DNA of 64,000 nucleotides from Epithemia pelagica (GCA_946965045.2 OX337236.1:1550001-1614000); one strand, 5' to 3'; shown: positions 1 to 11,879, numbered from the stretch's first letter. Notes: generated from the sequence alone by a model not told the origin. Made by a program: numbers and translations.

Positions 1-1585
1 TCCATTACCAAAAGGGCGTGGAATGTCGAAGAAGACCGAACCATCTTGGAATGCCACATGTCCATGGGGAATAAATGGGCTGGAATCGCCAAGTATCTTC
101 CGGGAAGGTAAGTTGTTTTTCCGTAGCAGTATTTGTGGATACGATGAGACCGAGCAACTGATTCCAATTATGTTGTTTGTTTCTAGAACTGACAATGCCA
201 TCAAGAATCATTGGAACTCGTCCATGAGGAAAAAGGTCGAGAAATATCTGGCACACAAGTTGGGAGTTGACGAATCACAAATCAAGCCCAGAGAAGACGG
301 TCGGTACGATGGCATGCTGAACGATGTCGATAACTTACTGAGAGCTGTACGGGAATCAGAGCCATCGTCACGAGGAAGCAGTCAATCGAAACGAGCAAAG
401 TTAAATGCCGCTTCTGCATCTGTCGCCTCGGCATCTCGCATAGGTTTCTTTCCCTACCCCTCCCTGTCGACCTATGCCAACTATTTGTCAACAGGAGAAA
501 GTGCAGTGTTGCCCTCCACTGCGTGGACATCATGGGCCAGTCAAACAACCTCTCCCTACATAACGGCCCCTCAAACACCACCAGGTGAGAAGAAGGCCGA
601 TGGCGAATGTTTAAGCGCCAGAAAATCCATTTTCGATGAGACTTCGCCCGGTCTGTTTGGAGGGAACTTGGAAGAACGACTAGGCAACAGTCCTTCGTTT
701 GGAAAAGTTCAGGGAATGACTCCAGGATCTACCTTTGGAGACACATGTACCACCCCATTCCCCAGCGATACTCAAATGAAGCTGTCACCAGAGGAAGCGG
801 AAAGCCTTAACAAGACTTTATTTTCCGAAGGAGTCATGACCCCCTTTCCCAAGACTCCCAACTTGAATCAACACCGGCCGAGGGAAGCAATACGATTTCA
901 CATTGGTTCCATTGAAAAAGAAAACAAAACCAAGATCAGCAACATGAGGTTTGGCGGCTGCGTTCCGATATCGCCCCTGGCGGACAAACGGTCAAGAGCG
1001 GGTCTGTATGACGAGGATGTCTCCATGGATCAAGACTCGGGACCTAGCTTTCCAGACCTGGAAAGGTCAAAGTCTCCCACAGAACAAAAGAATACGTCAC
1101 AGTTTGAAGACGTAATGCCGCCACCAAAGCCGTTCTCCAGCGAGGTTGTCAATCATCTTGCACCTTCTACGGCCAAAAAATCCCATGAGAAAACACCGAC
1201 ACGGGACGTTGATCTGTTTGTTGTACCACCCCATTCGATTGACGCAGACAAGTTTTTGAAGGATTTGGAAACACCAGCCACTAGTCGAACCGTGGAGATG
1301 GGCGAGTCCTTTTGGAATGATGATCCGGACGCAGGGTTGAGTCCAATGCCCATGCATTTCACACCCGCAAGTCGCACAGTTAAAGCAAGCGACAACAATG
1401 CAAGTTCGACCAAGAAAAGGCCCCTGTCGTCAGAGCCATGTCCCGGTCATCAGTCCACGTCGAGTCCTCCAGATTTCAAACGACACAGGAACGAAAGTAG
1501 TAGTCAAGAACAGCAAGCTTCAATTCCAGAGGAGAACAAACGATCCTCCGAAACCAACCATGGAGTCGTTTCGGTCTCCCAGTAG
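1..1585 (+). CDS. 3R-MYB transcription factor, 5' end outside window
   Basis: Two exons are visible: 1-107 and 187-1585, split by a 79-nt GT-AG intron at 108-186. Splicing joins 'KYLPG' to 'RTDNAIKNHWNSSMRKK', giving an almost complete R3 Myb repeat with its three spaced tryptophans (RAW..., NKWAG, NHWNS). The match is closest to the R3 repeat of c-Myb/3R-MYB proteins, which control G2/M genes in plants and animals. R1 and R2 must lie upstream of the window. The remaining roughly 450 residues are low complexity, rich in Ser, Pro and TP dipeptides (for example TPFPKTPN), as expected of a CDK-regulated transactivation region; that last point is inference. The stop is TAG at 1583-1585. Reading from the ATG at 23 would be a different frame in exon 1 and is not used. 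Confidence 0.85.
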   Translation, partial: PLPKGRGMSKKTEPSWNATCPWGINGLESPSIFREGKLFFRSSICGYDETEQLIPIMLFVSRTDNAIKNHWNSSMRKKVEKYLAHKLGVDESQIKPREDGRYDGMLNDVDNLLRAVRESEPSSRGSSQSKRAKLNAASASVASASRIGFFPYPSLSTYANYLSTGESAVLPSTAWTSWASQTTSPYITAPQTPPGEKKADGECLSARKSIFDETSPGLFGGNLEERLGNSPSFGKVQGMTPGSTFGDTCTTPFPSDTQMKLSPEEAESLNKTLFSEGVMTPFPKTPNLNQHRPREAIRFHIGSIEKENKTKISNMRFGGCVPISPLADKRSRAGLYDEDVSMDQDSGPSFPDLERSKSPTEQKNTSQFEDVMPPPKPFSSEVVNHLAPSTAKKSHEKTPTRDVDLFVVPPHSIDADKFLKDLETPATSRTVEMGESFWNDDPDAGLSPMPMHFTPASRTVKASDNNASSTKKRPLSSEPCPGHQSTSSPPDFKRHRNESSSQEQQASIPEENKRSSETNHGVVSVSQ

Positions 1586-2022
1586 CACGATTGATGGGAC
1601 CTTTTCTCCTAGAAGTTAGACGTAAGACATAACGTAGTACGAAACAGTGATGACAATGACAAAAATGTGAAACGCCATTCATCGTCTATCTACCTATGTA
1701 CTCCTACTCCTAGGTTGTTTTGTCCTAAAAAGAAACTGGTTGTCGGTTGTCCATAGGCGATCGCGGGATTCGATTTCCATCTGCTAGCTATAGGAAGCTC
1801 GTGCGCGAGCACATAGGTAGATAGCGATCGTGCAACTGCTAGCTAGGGGTGGACAGCGGAGTACCTACCGTAAACCGTGAACGGTTGCCTACTCCACAAT
1901 CCAAAAAGAATAGCTAGTTTCCTTGTGCAGATTTTTAAACACGAAACTAGTGGTAGAAATAGCTTAAACGGATTGGTACGGTAAGAATTGGGGCTATCCC
2001 GTCAACATGGTTCGCCCTTCCA
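1586..2022. other. intergenic, convergent gene ends
   Basis: This stretch lies between two 3' ends. It has several copies of a short CTACTCCTA/TAGGAGTAG-type motif and the imperfect palindrome AGCTCGTGCGCGAGC around 1797. No coding frame of note. Confidence 0.5.
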
Positions 2023-3333
2023 TTAAAGCACGTAGGCGAGAACGAGCAAGGAAGACAACACTCCCACCACGGAAGCACTCATGGTGCGAGAGGCACCAGA
2101 GAAGTTAGGACCGCATTCATGCGGATCACTGACAATGCTTGCCGCAGTTTCGGCGGTACACTCGCCGTTCAGACCATCCGGAGGGACTGGTTCACCTTTG
2201 AAGACGTCCCTCCAAAAGTGGCGCTTCACAAAGCTCCCTTGGCTGGTACCAACGGTGGAGCACATGTCTTCCAAGACATTGTAGTACTCCGCCTGACGTT
2301 GCTCGAACCACGAATTCTCTCCCATACCCTGGAAATCAAACACCTTCTTGTTTTGCACCGACTTCATTACCGAGAGTTCGTTTTCAAACTGCTCCAAAGT
2401 GGCATCGATATTGCGACCAGGAAAGAACCAGTAGTCAGCATCCTTGCCGAATTGGACGAATTCTTCCGTCGTCATGTACGTCGCGCCGCATTTATCGATA
2501 GCAGCTTGGTTAGTACCTTCGGTGCTGGAAAGAATGTCAATGGAGCAAGCCTCGGCGTATTCGCAGTAGTAGTTGGGGCATTCACCATCATCCCAGCCTC
2601 CACACCAGTCCGAGTAGTATCCACAGAGCAAGGTGGGTTTTGCTCCGTCCGAGACGGCTTCCGAAGTCTTGTCTTTGATACAGGAGAACCTGTGTTCTGC
2701 CGCATCCACAACTTCAGTGGCTGCTTCTTCCATGTTGAAGAAGAGCGAGTAGAACAAGGCCCATTCAAAGATGGCAGCATTGGTCTTTTCTCATCGTGAG
2801 GACACCTTGACGACATGAGAGAATGGCTGACTCTCATATTCTTGAACGAAAGCTACCATATCCGACACTTCGGGAGGATTGTCGCCAACGAGATTGGGCG
2901 TTTCTCCATCCGCCCTCTCCTCAGGAACAGCAACTTCTCCTTCCAAGACGGCTTGGGCAAAGCAGGGCGACCATATATACTGAGGATCCGTCAAAAAGAC
3001 GCCAATCTTGTCACGGGCACCAATCTGTTCCATAAAAGTGAGCATGGGGGTCTGGGTCAAACCGACGGACTCCACAGGAATCTTGACGACCGCGGCGAAA
3101 TCGCTGCGGTTGCGATCCGCCGGGAACTCACACTGGTGAAGAAGGTAGGATTCCTGGGCTTGCTTGTTCGTCGCGATCTTGTAGTTGTCGAAATACTCAA
3201 CGTCCCAAAGCGTAGAATGGGAGGGCTTGACTTTGATCGGGAAGAGATCGACACCATCGGCGCACTCATCGGCATCAGCACTGCCGATGGTGGCAATCAG
3301 CAACAACACAGAGGTTAAACGAAGGCGTACCAT
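2023..3333 (-). CDS. FBP-like periplasmic-binding-fold protein with in-frame TGA
   Basis: The product begins with a signal peptide (MVRLRLTSVLLLIATIGSADA), continues with a domain resembling the ABC-type Fe3+-hydroxamate/siderophore-binding fold (the stretch VKIPVESVGLTQTPMLTFME, then an LG-like ARDKIGVF segment, and later EWALFYSLFFNMEE) and ends in a hydrophobic tail (VVGVLSSLLVLAYVL) that could be a membrane or GPI anchor. Diatoms use such surface proteins for iron capture; the specific substrate here is inference. The frame is open from 3333 to 2023 except for one TGA at 2791-2793. Homology appears on both sides in the same frame, so this is one gene. Either the TGA is a nonsense mutation or sequence error, or a 42-nt GT-AG intron (about 2789-2830, phase 1) removes it. 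Without the TGA the protein would be 436 residues. Confidence 0.65.
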
Positions 3334-3771
3334 GGTTCGGACAAAAGTATCTTTGGCAGACCACTACTTGTGAGCCTCTCACGATATCTTTTTGTGTGGC
3401 CAGAAGAGGACCCTTGACCTTCACACTTCACACCTTCTTCACATTTTTTTGTTAAATAACACCCTCACCTTTGACATGCTGATTGCTGATCTCTCGTACG
3501 CATACACGTACTTCATTCGGAAGAACGTGCTTCGGACTACGCTGAGGATTGGCACCTTGCTGAATCGTCGGATCAAACTGGATACTGATCCCTAGCGGTT
3601 TGAGAGTGTACGGACTCCAAGCCTTATCCCTTGTGTGATGCGTGCCACCAGCTACCCAGGGAAATGTTTCACATCAAAATCTACTTGTGAACCGACAAGG
3701 ATCTATGATCTATACTGTCATATGTCCAAATGATTAGTTTTGGGACGTTCGCCTATGCAATGGACATTCTC
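3334..3771. other. intergenic between two minus-strand genes
   Basis: This is the 5' flank of the FBP-like gene and the 3' flank of the sulfatase. I see no RNA gene or repeat. Confidence 0.5.
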
Positions 3772-5438
3772 TCAACCCGACAGAACAATCTGTGATGCTT
3801 GGTCGCACCAAGGAATCCAAGTTGGACCGAAGGATGTATTCACAATTCCATGAAACAAGCAAGTCTCGTCTTGAGCAATAGGTGGTACAAAGGACTGTTG
3901 ATAAACGGCCAACTTTGACTTCATTATTTCCACAATCAATGGAAAGTCTTGGCTCACGTCGTGGCTTTCTGCTGGGTCGGACAAAAGATTGAACAGAAGA
4001 TATGCATCACCATCTATGCCTCCGGGAGACGGAGTATGTGCTCCATCAGGAACGATGGTACTATGTTCTGGTCCTCCAGATTGTCCTTGAATCAGTTTCC
4101 ACTGTTTCCAACGGATTGCGGGGCCGTACCACATTGCAGTTGCAGGAGATTGTTCTTTCTTCCCCCATTCTGGATTGTACTCAGCGTATCCAACAAAGAG
4201 CTCCTCCCTTGGTGGTGAAGAAGCCTGCATCTTTGTTTGAAGTGATTTTAAATGACACACGCCATCCAGTTTCTTTCCCTCAGGCTTGGCACCAGTCATG
4301 TTGGCAAGGGTTGGGAGCCAGTCGACAGCATGAAACAGATTCTGATAGGCAAAGGGAGATTCGATACCATACGCTGTCTTCAAGGCAGGCCCACTCAGAA
4401 ATGCATCTCCCTTTGTCCCTCCTTCCCATACAGTACATTTGCCACCTCTCAAACGACCATTGGATGAGCCTTGAACCATACATACCGATGTTGGTCCACC
4501 GTTGTCAGTTGTTCCGACAACGACTGTGTTTTCCCACAGATCGTTCGCTTTCAGAGCCTCTGTGACGTTTTGTATGCTTTCATCGACGGCAGACAGCATA
4601 CCTGCATAGACACGTCTGCGTTTTGACCACTGTTTTCTATTCCTGTACTTTTCCAAGTATTTGTCAGGTACTTGGTCGGGGAAATGAACCCCTTGGTGAG
4701 CAAGGTACAAGAACAAGGGGCCTGATTCACTATCGTGTCTCTCTATGATGCTTATTGCTTCCCTGGTAAAAACATGGGTCGAATAGTTCCCGCGTTCGTC
4801 AGCAATTTTCGTACAAGAACTCCCACAAAACTCATGTTCGTCATGTCTCATTTCGTAAGCTGGTGTCGGACCTGGCTTGACGTGGGTAAAGTAATCCGAG
4901 CCACCGTGAAGGAACCCAAAAAAGCTTTGAAAGCCCCGAAAGGTTGGCGTCTGCGCAGTTCTTGCGTGTCCAATGTGCCATTTCCCCACTGCATGTGTCT
5001 GGTAACCCACTTTCCGAAGAACCTGTGGCAAAGTTTCTGAAAACAAGCTCAGACCTTTATAGAGGACATGATTGATCTTCGGTCGAACGTAGGTTGCGTA
5101 CCTTCGTCAAGGGGAAGTCCTTGTGTTTCGTAATCCAAGACAATCGAATGACATCCTGTATGCAGTGGATAACGCCCTGACATTATGGACGCTCTGGTTG
5201 GCGAGCAATAAGGAAGAACATAGTAATTCTCCAAGTTCACTCCATCGCTTACAAGTTGGTCCAGGACAGGCGTATCAATGTTCGATGAATGCCTTCCCAA
5301 ATCTCCAGATCCCAGGTCATCAATCACAACAAACAAGATGTTTGGAAGTCCTTCGATTGATGATAGAACTTGATAGGAGAGGTAAAGGAGAATAGAATAG
5401 CACAGAAGGTATGCTCTCCGTAATAACATGCGTGTCAT
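3772..5438 (-). CDS. Type I sulfatase (arylsulfatase B-like), secreted or membrane-anchored
   Basis: Exons 5102-5438 and 3772-5036 are split by a 65-nt intron (GTACGC...TTTTCAG) and give 533 aa. A hydrophobic leader ([15 protein letters not shown]) precedes [16 protein letters not shown], which supplies the paired Asp metal ligands. The sulfatase signature [19 protein letters not shown] carries the Cys that becomes formylglycine (C-x-P-x-R). [14 protein letters not shown] and VVGTTDNGG supply further active-site residues. The order and length match animal arylsulfatase B/J-type enzymes, which remove sulfate esters from glycans. In a diatom the substrate may be sulfated polysaccharide; that is inference. 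The start is the ATG at 5438; a second ATG at 5430 is also possible. Splicing was chosen because it restores [19 protein letters not shown] without a frameshift. Confidence 0.85.
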
Positions 5439-5813
5439 GGTCTTTTCAAGTCCACGTTGTTTTTGAGACACAGGATCTCCGAGATCTTTTTGGATTTTCG
5501 CAGTCGCACGCGACCACTACAAAATCTTTTCATCCGGTCGCATATGGACGATGTGCTATATCTCTCTCGAGCTACTCCTACCTACTATCTTTAGATAATA
5601 GCGCCTCCTAATATGAGTACGAACGGTTTGACCATGGAGTAACTCCTGGAGTAATGCTACGCGTATAGATGACTCGACCGAAGTCCTCCCAGGGACAACT
5701 AAAGCACTCAAATACAAAACACAAGATCTTCTCTTTGTACGTCCTTGCAGGTAGCAAACTTTGGTGTGCACTCCCTTTCATCCGTCGATGACAAACTTTT
5801 GAAGCGTTCCATT
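5439..5813. other. intergenic, sulfatase 5' flank
   Basis: Upstream of the sulfatase and downstream of the PAP/fibrillin gene. It contains one CTACTCCTA motif near 5573 and nothing coding. Confidence 0.4.
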
Positions 5814-6606
5814 TCATGGGTCTACTGGGGTACAGACAAGAATGTCACTACGACTATTCAGATCGACACGAAGACCTTCATCCAGATAGACGGTATCAAA
5901 CCATCCCTCTCCCACCGGTGGCAAGTTGTAGCTGCCAAACTTGCCCAAATCGAGGGTGGCCGATTTGAACTTAAATATTGTTCGAAGCGAGTTGCTTTCA
6001 CTAGGTCCAATCGATCCAGAAACACCAAAACTGCCTCCCCTTTTAAAAGGAATCATGTTTTGCAGCACATCCTCGGATAAAGTCTGTGAGATATCACTGG
6101 ACCATCCCCGCTCAATGAAAAAATTGATCTCCTTTTCTGTCGTCCATACTCTGCAGGCAACAACCAACGAGTTGAGTAAGTTTGTGCGTCTGTTGATGCT
6201 TCGGATTCTCTCACTTGGGATCTTACAGCTTCCATTCTCGTCTCAAAAGAGGACTCGTCGATGCTTCAGCAGTTGGAGACAAGGGAGCAAGCTTCTCAAT
6301 TGTGCTCTCCACCAATGTTCGCTTCTCTGATGATTCCTCCATAGAGCACAGATCCAAAAGCTCAGACTTCAAGGCGCTTCGCTCGTCCTCCTTAGGATCT
6401 TGTTTTCCCAAACTTTCAAATGGATTCTTCAGATCCCATGACAAACCAAATGGTCCTTTCTGCTCCCCTGTGGCCGCCATCTCCATAGAAACTGGCTTTC
6501 CGGTACCATCGGCCACGTAAGGCGTCAATCCGGTCACCAAGTGGCGGCTGGATAGTCCTATCAGCGCTGCTACAAAAAAGAAGTGAGCCAACGTTGTACT
6601 TCCCAT
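5814..6606 (-). CDS. PAP/fibrillin (plastid lipid-associated) family protein
   Basis: Exons 6227-6606 and 5814-6150 are joined across a 76-nt intron (GTAAGA...CTGCAG), giving 238 aa. The splice yields REWKL-VWTTEKEINFF, the typical fibrillin start (G-x-W-x-L-x-Y/W-T-T). LKSELLDLCS...KRTLVESTIEKLAPLSPT comes before it, and GWFDTVYLDEGLRVDLNSR is the C-terminal strand motif (YLDEDLRI in the family). The hydrophobic N terminus (HFFFVAALIGLSS) can act as the signal part of a complex-plastid presequence. Fibrillins bind lipids in plastoglobules and thylakoids; that role is transferred from the family. A GT immediately following the Kozak-type ATG at 6606 supports the start. Confidence 0.75.
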
Positions 6607-7015
6607 TGCTGCTTATTCTTCTCATGAAAATGTCCAAATACGTACTCCTTGTAGACGACTTTGCGAAAAAACACAGAACCCGGATATACAAAGAAATCGC
6701 TTGACACCATCTATTACGATTATCCCAAATAGGCTCTTTCGAAGTTCGGAGTTCGGATGTTTGATCAAAATCAAGGCCGACCAGCCCCAGATGTGTTTGA
6801 CACAAAACAAAGAAACAGAAAAACAAGAGAAAGAAACAGAAACGCGAGAAACACACGCCTGTCTCTCTAGTGTGACGGCTTTTCGAAATGTAGATATTGG
6901 GCCTCCAGGCTTTCGCATTTCGCATGGATGCGGTCATTGAGCTCGTCCCAGTAGCTCAAAAGATAACATATCGACGAAGGATGCAGGTGTCCCAAAACAC
7001 TTAGTCTTGTTTCTC
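6607..7015. other. intergenic, PAP 5' flank
   Basis: Purine-rich and A-rich stretches (about 6800-6850). No feature recognised. Confidence 0.4.
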
Positions 7016-7678
7016 TCAAGCCGTTTTTGTGGCTCGAATCTCGTCCATCAAATCCAATTCCACCACAGAATCTTCCGGGCACTTTTGGCCTTTCGCTCGT
7101 AACAAGTCAGGAAGGTTCTTCGCAACTTGTTCCTCCAAAGTGTTGGGAAAGAATCCGATGAAGTTTTCAATACCCTCAGGCCATCCTGGACCTAAAAAGG
7201 AGAGGAGAACACAAAGTATGCAAACATCCATTAGGCAATTTCTGCTCCTTTTCAGTTTCACATATTGTTGACGTGACAGCATGGTTTTTCTTTCAAAGGT
7301 CGAAAGTTTGTAGTTACTCATGCACTGGCACCAATCTGCAGACGCCTATTTCTACCAACCTTCATGGAACAAATTGCAAATCCTGGTGCCGCAAATATTA
7401 CAAAAGCACCTGGAAATGTTACTGGTTGGCTTTCGAAACCGGTTCAGGTTTTCTTCTCCTTTAACCATTTTGAACTGCTTCTCTTTTTGCGCGGCCACTA
7501 CATGATAGAGTGGAGCGGCGTGAGATCGAAGGCAAGAATCGCAATGACAATACCCTCGAAACAAGGGTTTGTCGCCCTCACTTATTTTCAATTCGTATTC
7601 GATTGCACCGCAATAACAATGGCCCTTGACCAACAGTCCCGAAAACGTGGTGGATGCCGTTGTGTCGTCTTGTGACAT
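7016..7678 (-). CDS. GFA / CENP-V-like zinc-binding protein
   Basis: Exons 7360-7678 and 7016-7191 with a 168-nt intron give 164 aa. The Cys motifs are those of the Mss4-like GFA fold: GHCYCGAIEYEL, YCHCDSCLRSHAAP and CFCNICGTRIC. Family members include glutathione-dependent formaldehyde-activating proteins and vertebrate CENP-V; many have unknown substrates, so no reaction is assigned. The splice (GAAG/GTTGG to TTTTAG/GTCC) produces HEGPGWPEGIENF in frame. The intron is long for this window, so a small extra exon inside it cannot be excluded. The gene is divergent from the coiled-coil gene, with starts 357 bp apart. Confidence 0.75.
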
Positions 7679-8035
7679 TGTGCTTAGAAGTTGTTGTTGT
7701 TTAGTTGACGATCTCTCCGAGTGGCAGCAGACCGAGGCCCGAAAGGGAGGAAAAAAGATACCATGGTGATGGGTCTCGTTAGATAATGGATCTTGATCCG
7801 ATTCTCCCCCCGCTCAGGATTTTTAGAAGAACCCGGATGCACTGCGCATTTTTTGGTTCACAAAAATTTGGCGCGTCCAGGTTGGTGGCAGTCTGGAGTC
7901 AGGAAGTGATCAATCCTTGCCCTTCATCATAGGAGGTAGAAGAATCAGAATCAGCACTTGATTGCCTGAAATTGTCTTTTTGAGAGCTGGCAAGCACTGG
8001 CTGGAAAGCTAGGAGTAATTCAAATTCATTGAAGA
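7679..8035. promoter_or_regulatory. divergent promoter region
   Basis: The 357 bp between two outward-facing start codons must contain both 5' regions. No TATA box or operator can be defended. Confidence 0.35.
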
Positions 8036-9042
8036 ATGACGGAGCAACAATCGATACATGGAAGTGAGAATCCAGTTACTGGTGCTCCACCAGACGTGCA
8101 AAATACATCAAAGATGATCTCACCGGCTTCTCATCTCCCTCCGACTGCTCCACTTTCGCCCCCAATCTCGAGTCCCCTCCATCCTCCCGTTGGTGGTGGA
8201 ATACCCTCTCGCTTACGCAGTCGTTCGATGGACCAACAATCCATGGCAGGACCTCTCAGTCCAGTTGCTTCTCGGCAGCCACGAAGCGTTCCTACATCAC
8301 CAATTACGGGCAAACGGTTTTCTCCACACCCACCTGTCCCATCGGGAATGGCCATGATGGGGTTCGCCGATCTTATTCCCATGCCGCATCCTCCTGAACC
8401 CTCCGAGCGACAACGGGTTATGGAATCTGCCGTAGCGTCGGAACGGAAACGTGCCAAAGAGTTGGAAACAGAGGAGGCTAAGATGACGGCGGATGAGCTG
8501 CGAGCCGTGTTGAAAACCGAGCGTCGACGGACGGCCCAAATCATGGCGGATTTGGCCGTGTTTAAACTATCAGCGGTTGAATTCCAGTCCGAAGCCGAGG
8601 TGCTGGAAGAGGGGAGAATTAATGGTCTCATGCGACGAGTCGATCAACTACAGCAAGAAAAGGGAAGAATCATGTTAGACTTAGAACGAGAAGAAGAAAT
8701 GGTAAGTACCTTCGGTTCTAGGATGGTGGCAACGACCAGGACGAATATTATTCTGGTTGTGGATGATGACTCAATGGTGTTTTGTAGTTGACAAATACAC
8801 TTCAGAAGCAGCTGAACGAAGTCAGAAGGGAAAAGGCTCGTTTGGAGCAACAGATTGATCGAGAAAAGAAATCCAATTCTACATTGGAGAACCATTTGAC
8901 TAGTTTGAAGGACAGTAACAGTAGTATTACCAGCACTCCGCTAATGACCCAGGTGCTTGAAGAAGATGAGGAGGAAGAGGACGATAATGAGGAAGAGGAA
9001 CAAACAGAGGACCCTGATAGCAATACTTTAGAGGAACGATAG
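8036..9042 (+). CDS. CCDC6-like coiled-coil protein
   Basis: Exons 8036-8701 and 8788-9042 with an 86-nt intron (GTAAGT...TTTGTAG) give 306 aa. The N-terminal 120 residues are rich in Pro and Ser with several SP sites (SPVASRQPRSVPTSPITG). From about residue 130 a coiled coil follows, with repeats resembling CCDC6: LMRRVDQLQQEKGRIMLDLE and TNTLQKQLNEVRREKARLEQ. The tail is strongly acidic (EEDEEEEDDNEEEE). The CCDC6 family (formerly DUF2046) is known for paired 'L..KL..L..EK..LE' segments. A cytoskeletal or signalling scaffold role is inference. Confidence 0.65.
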
Positions 9043-9233
9043 TTCGCAGGTCAACTAAGGACAGGTTGAACTCACCCAATCTGTTCACCCCGAACTTTAT
9101 GGCAGAAATATGGTGACCTGTCTAACTTGGACCGCGGTCGGAAATAATATCTCACATAGAAACTTCTAGACGTTTAACTATAAAACAAAATACATCTTTG
9201 CCGTCACCGAAGGATAAACTTTTGACAACCCTC

Positions 9234-10685
9234 TTAAGGATGCATCGTCACTGCCCATGACAGAGTCAGGGCACCCAATGGTGCGAGAAGAGCACCGTAG
9301 GAAAACACATTAGGTTCCTGGATGGCCTGGGATTCCAACCACTTTTTGCCTCTTTTTTGGTCCAAGTACAAATATTGCATACCAAATCCAAATGCTACAG
9401 CACCAATTGCAGACAGAACAAAAGCAAAGTAGTGGGAGCCATGCTGAATTGGAATCAAAATGGCAATGAACGCCAAAGGAGCGTAGGAACGTGTTACCCA
9501 GAGATCAACATTTTGTGAACTGAGCATGCGAAATCCATTTTCTTGAACCATGGCCATACAATAGCCCATAGCAATCGTGGATAAAAGCAAAAGCCAGTCT
9601 GAGTAATCTCCCCAGATGTACGGGAAGAACATGGCCAAACCGATGGGAGCCCAGGAAATGATAGTGGCAACTTTGATTTCGTAGACATATCCACAAAAGT
9701 ACCCATTCATACCAAACGCCGATGCTTGGAGAAGCCCACTAGATGTTTCTCGTTCGCCCGACAGATTTTCAAGTTCATCCAGAGCGTATCCCACGAGCCA
9801 GGTATTGAGAATGATTGTTATGCCACCCAAGAAAGCTAAAAACATTCGGATTCCCGTGCCGACGTGGACGTAAGCCTCCCATGCACCGGGGTAGTAGTAA
9901 CAGACATTCATACCGATCCAAAACCAGAACCAGCCAAACACAAGGAGCGGACCACCAAAATTGTACAAGACGGGTTTGGGGTTCATGCGGCCTTCCATGT
10001 CAAGCGTATCTCCAGCCAACCTGTTTTGCCACATTATAATAGGTGCAATGACGATACAAAGCCCTGTTGTGGACATTCGACCGGTGATGTTCGTTCAGAA
10101 AAAAAGAAGCAAACTTTAAACATGTCGAAAACAATTGTGCTTACCTCCGACCGTTGAGGCGAACAGTGGGGCATCCCTGTCTTCCCAGAAAGTGATGAAA
10201 CCATCCGCAACCATACCACCGATCATGAGGGCGTTCCACAGTCCTTTCTTTTGAGTAAACTTCCGCTCAACAATGGATGTCGGGATCCGGCTTGAATGTA
10301 CCCATCCCAGAAAACAGAGAATAAGACAAGATGCGATTTCTAGGCGTGTGGCCTCGAATCCAAGCCAGTGTCGGCGAGGAAGAAGATTGCTGAATCCTAG
10401 CAACACCCATCCAGCAAAAGCCAAGGGAATGGTTGATGGGACGTTCGATTTTGTGGACGTTTTCGGATTGTCATCCTCTCCTTCGGTTGAGCTTCCCATA
10501 GCCTCGTAGTCACTGCTGGGTTTTTCAGGATCGGTATCTTCGTTCTCTGCATTCCCTGCTAATTTTCCTTGACTCTCCCATTTTCGATCCCATTGCCAAC
10601 CAAAGTATACAATCAGTAGTATCCCAACCAGAGACACAATCGATCTTGTGTTGAGCAAAATGACCAAGTTTAGTTCCTCAGCCAT
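9234..10685 (-). CDS. Conserved multi-pass membrane protein, unknown function
   Basis: Exons 10145-10685 and 9234-10063 with an 81-nt intron (GTAAGC...ACAACAG) give 456 aa. The start MAEELNLVILL has a good context (AAAATGG). About nine hydrophobic segments can be read, for example IVSLVGILLIVYFGWQW, IPLAFAGWVLLGF, LLVFGWFWFWIGMNVCYYY and FLAFLGGITIILNTWLVGYAL. A soluble acidic loop (about residues 45-80) follows the first. I do not recognise a transporter or enzyme signature. The pattern suggests a lineage-specific integral membrane protein. Confidence 0.75.
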
Positions 10686-11839
10686 TTTGAGTCTTCTCGA
10701 TGTAAATGAGCTGAAAGTTTGTGGCTTTCTAAAGTGCAAGCCCCAACCTAGGTTGCTGCGTTCGACAAAAGAGTCCGTCGTTCAGGCAATAGAAAAAGAG
10801 AAGGTTGGCTTCAATGGTTTATGGGTACACAAAAAAATGAGTTAATTGGAGAAAGATTTACAGGCCGATGCTTCGCCGTGTCGGTTCAACGGATTTACTG
10901 GCATGTGAAATGCGTTCTGAACATACACTTTTACAATAGCCTCTTTCTTTCAATTAGGGTGAGTATTACCTCAAAATAGTCGTTCCGTACAACTGGCGAT
11001 ATCAGGGCAATTATGTTTTGGAATATACACGACCAAATATCACTTCAAATTAAGGCTTTACGTAAGCCGAGCATCAAGAATCTCCCGCATCCCACATTTC
11101 GTATTTCAGACTGCTCCGAGCCACCAAGAGAAAATCATGCGACAACGAAACAGAAGCCGATACATTATTAACCTTATAGACAGGGTATCTACGCTGAAAT
11201 AAAACGGAACTTCGTTGATTTGAATCATAGGCCATGGCTGCAGAGAGAGCATGCCCGTTTGCTGTATGATCGGCCGTTTGTTGCAAAAGTGCTACGCCTA
11301 GAGTGTTTTATCTTTTTGATATGGATGATGTACAACCGTACCAACCAGCAGGCCGTGTCTGAAAAAAGCGAACTATCGCCTTCAATATCTTCATGGACCA
11401 TATCAGATGATCCTTGTTTCATCTCTCAACGACCGACGAGCTAATACGAACGTGAATATAAACATTTTACGTTATTGTCTAGTCTATCAAACTTTGTCTG
11501 TTGATGAATAACTTTGCCAAGGTAATGGATCGCGTTCGATTGTAATTTGTAGGAGTAGTCCTTTACGTAGAAGTCAACACAATCCATAGCTTACGGTAGC
11601 CGCAAAAGCTCCTACTCCAAGGAATACCTAGCTACTCCTAGAGAGGAGCAAAGGAGTAGCTAGGTAGGTGCTCTTCTCGAAACCCCCCAGAGGCAATTGC
11701 TCATTTTTGTTATATATAATTTTTCTGAATAGCATGTCTTCGTCTTTCTTTCGCGCCAAAAACTCAGGCCATTCCTTTATTGTAGCTCAACAAAACCAAT
11801 CCGTGCGGGCCGGGCCGGATTTGGTTTTGGAAATTGTGC
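10686..11839. other. 1.15-kb gene-free interval left of the hAT element
   Basis: AT-rich spacer with short frames only. Around 11610-11670 the motif CTACTCCTA / GGAGTAGCTAGGTAG occurs three times. I see no RNA gene. Confidence 0.4.
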
Positions 11840-11847
11840 CTAACGCC
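11840..11847. repeat. left target-site duplication of hAT element
   Basis: CTAACGCC directly precedes the left terminal inverted repeat and is repeated exactly at 18922-18929. Eight base pairs is the diagnostic length for hAT insertions. Confidence 0.95.
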
Positions 11848-11863
11848 CAGGGTCTGGAAGTCA
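11848..11863 (+). repeat. hAT left terminal inverted repeat
   Basis: CAGGGTCTGGAAGTCA, paired with 18906-18921 with one mismatch. Confidence 0.93.
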
Positions 11864-11879
11864 TTTTATGTGCCATCTA

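Noticed and set aside
2791-2793. Selenocysteine codon in the FBP-like gene
   Set aside because: No SECIS-like hairpin was convincing downstream on the minus strand, and the family has no known selenoproteins; a nonsense change or tiny intron is simpler.
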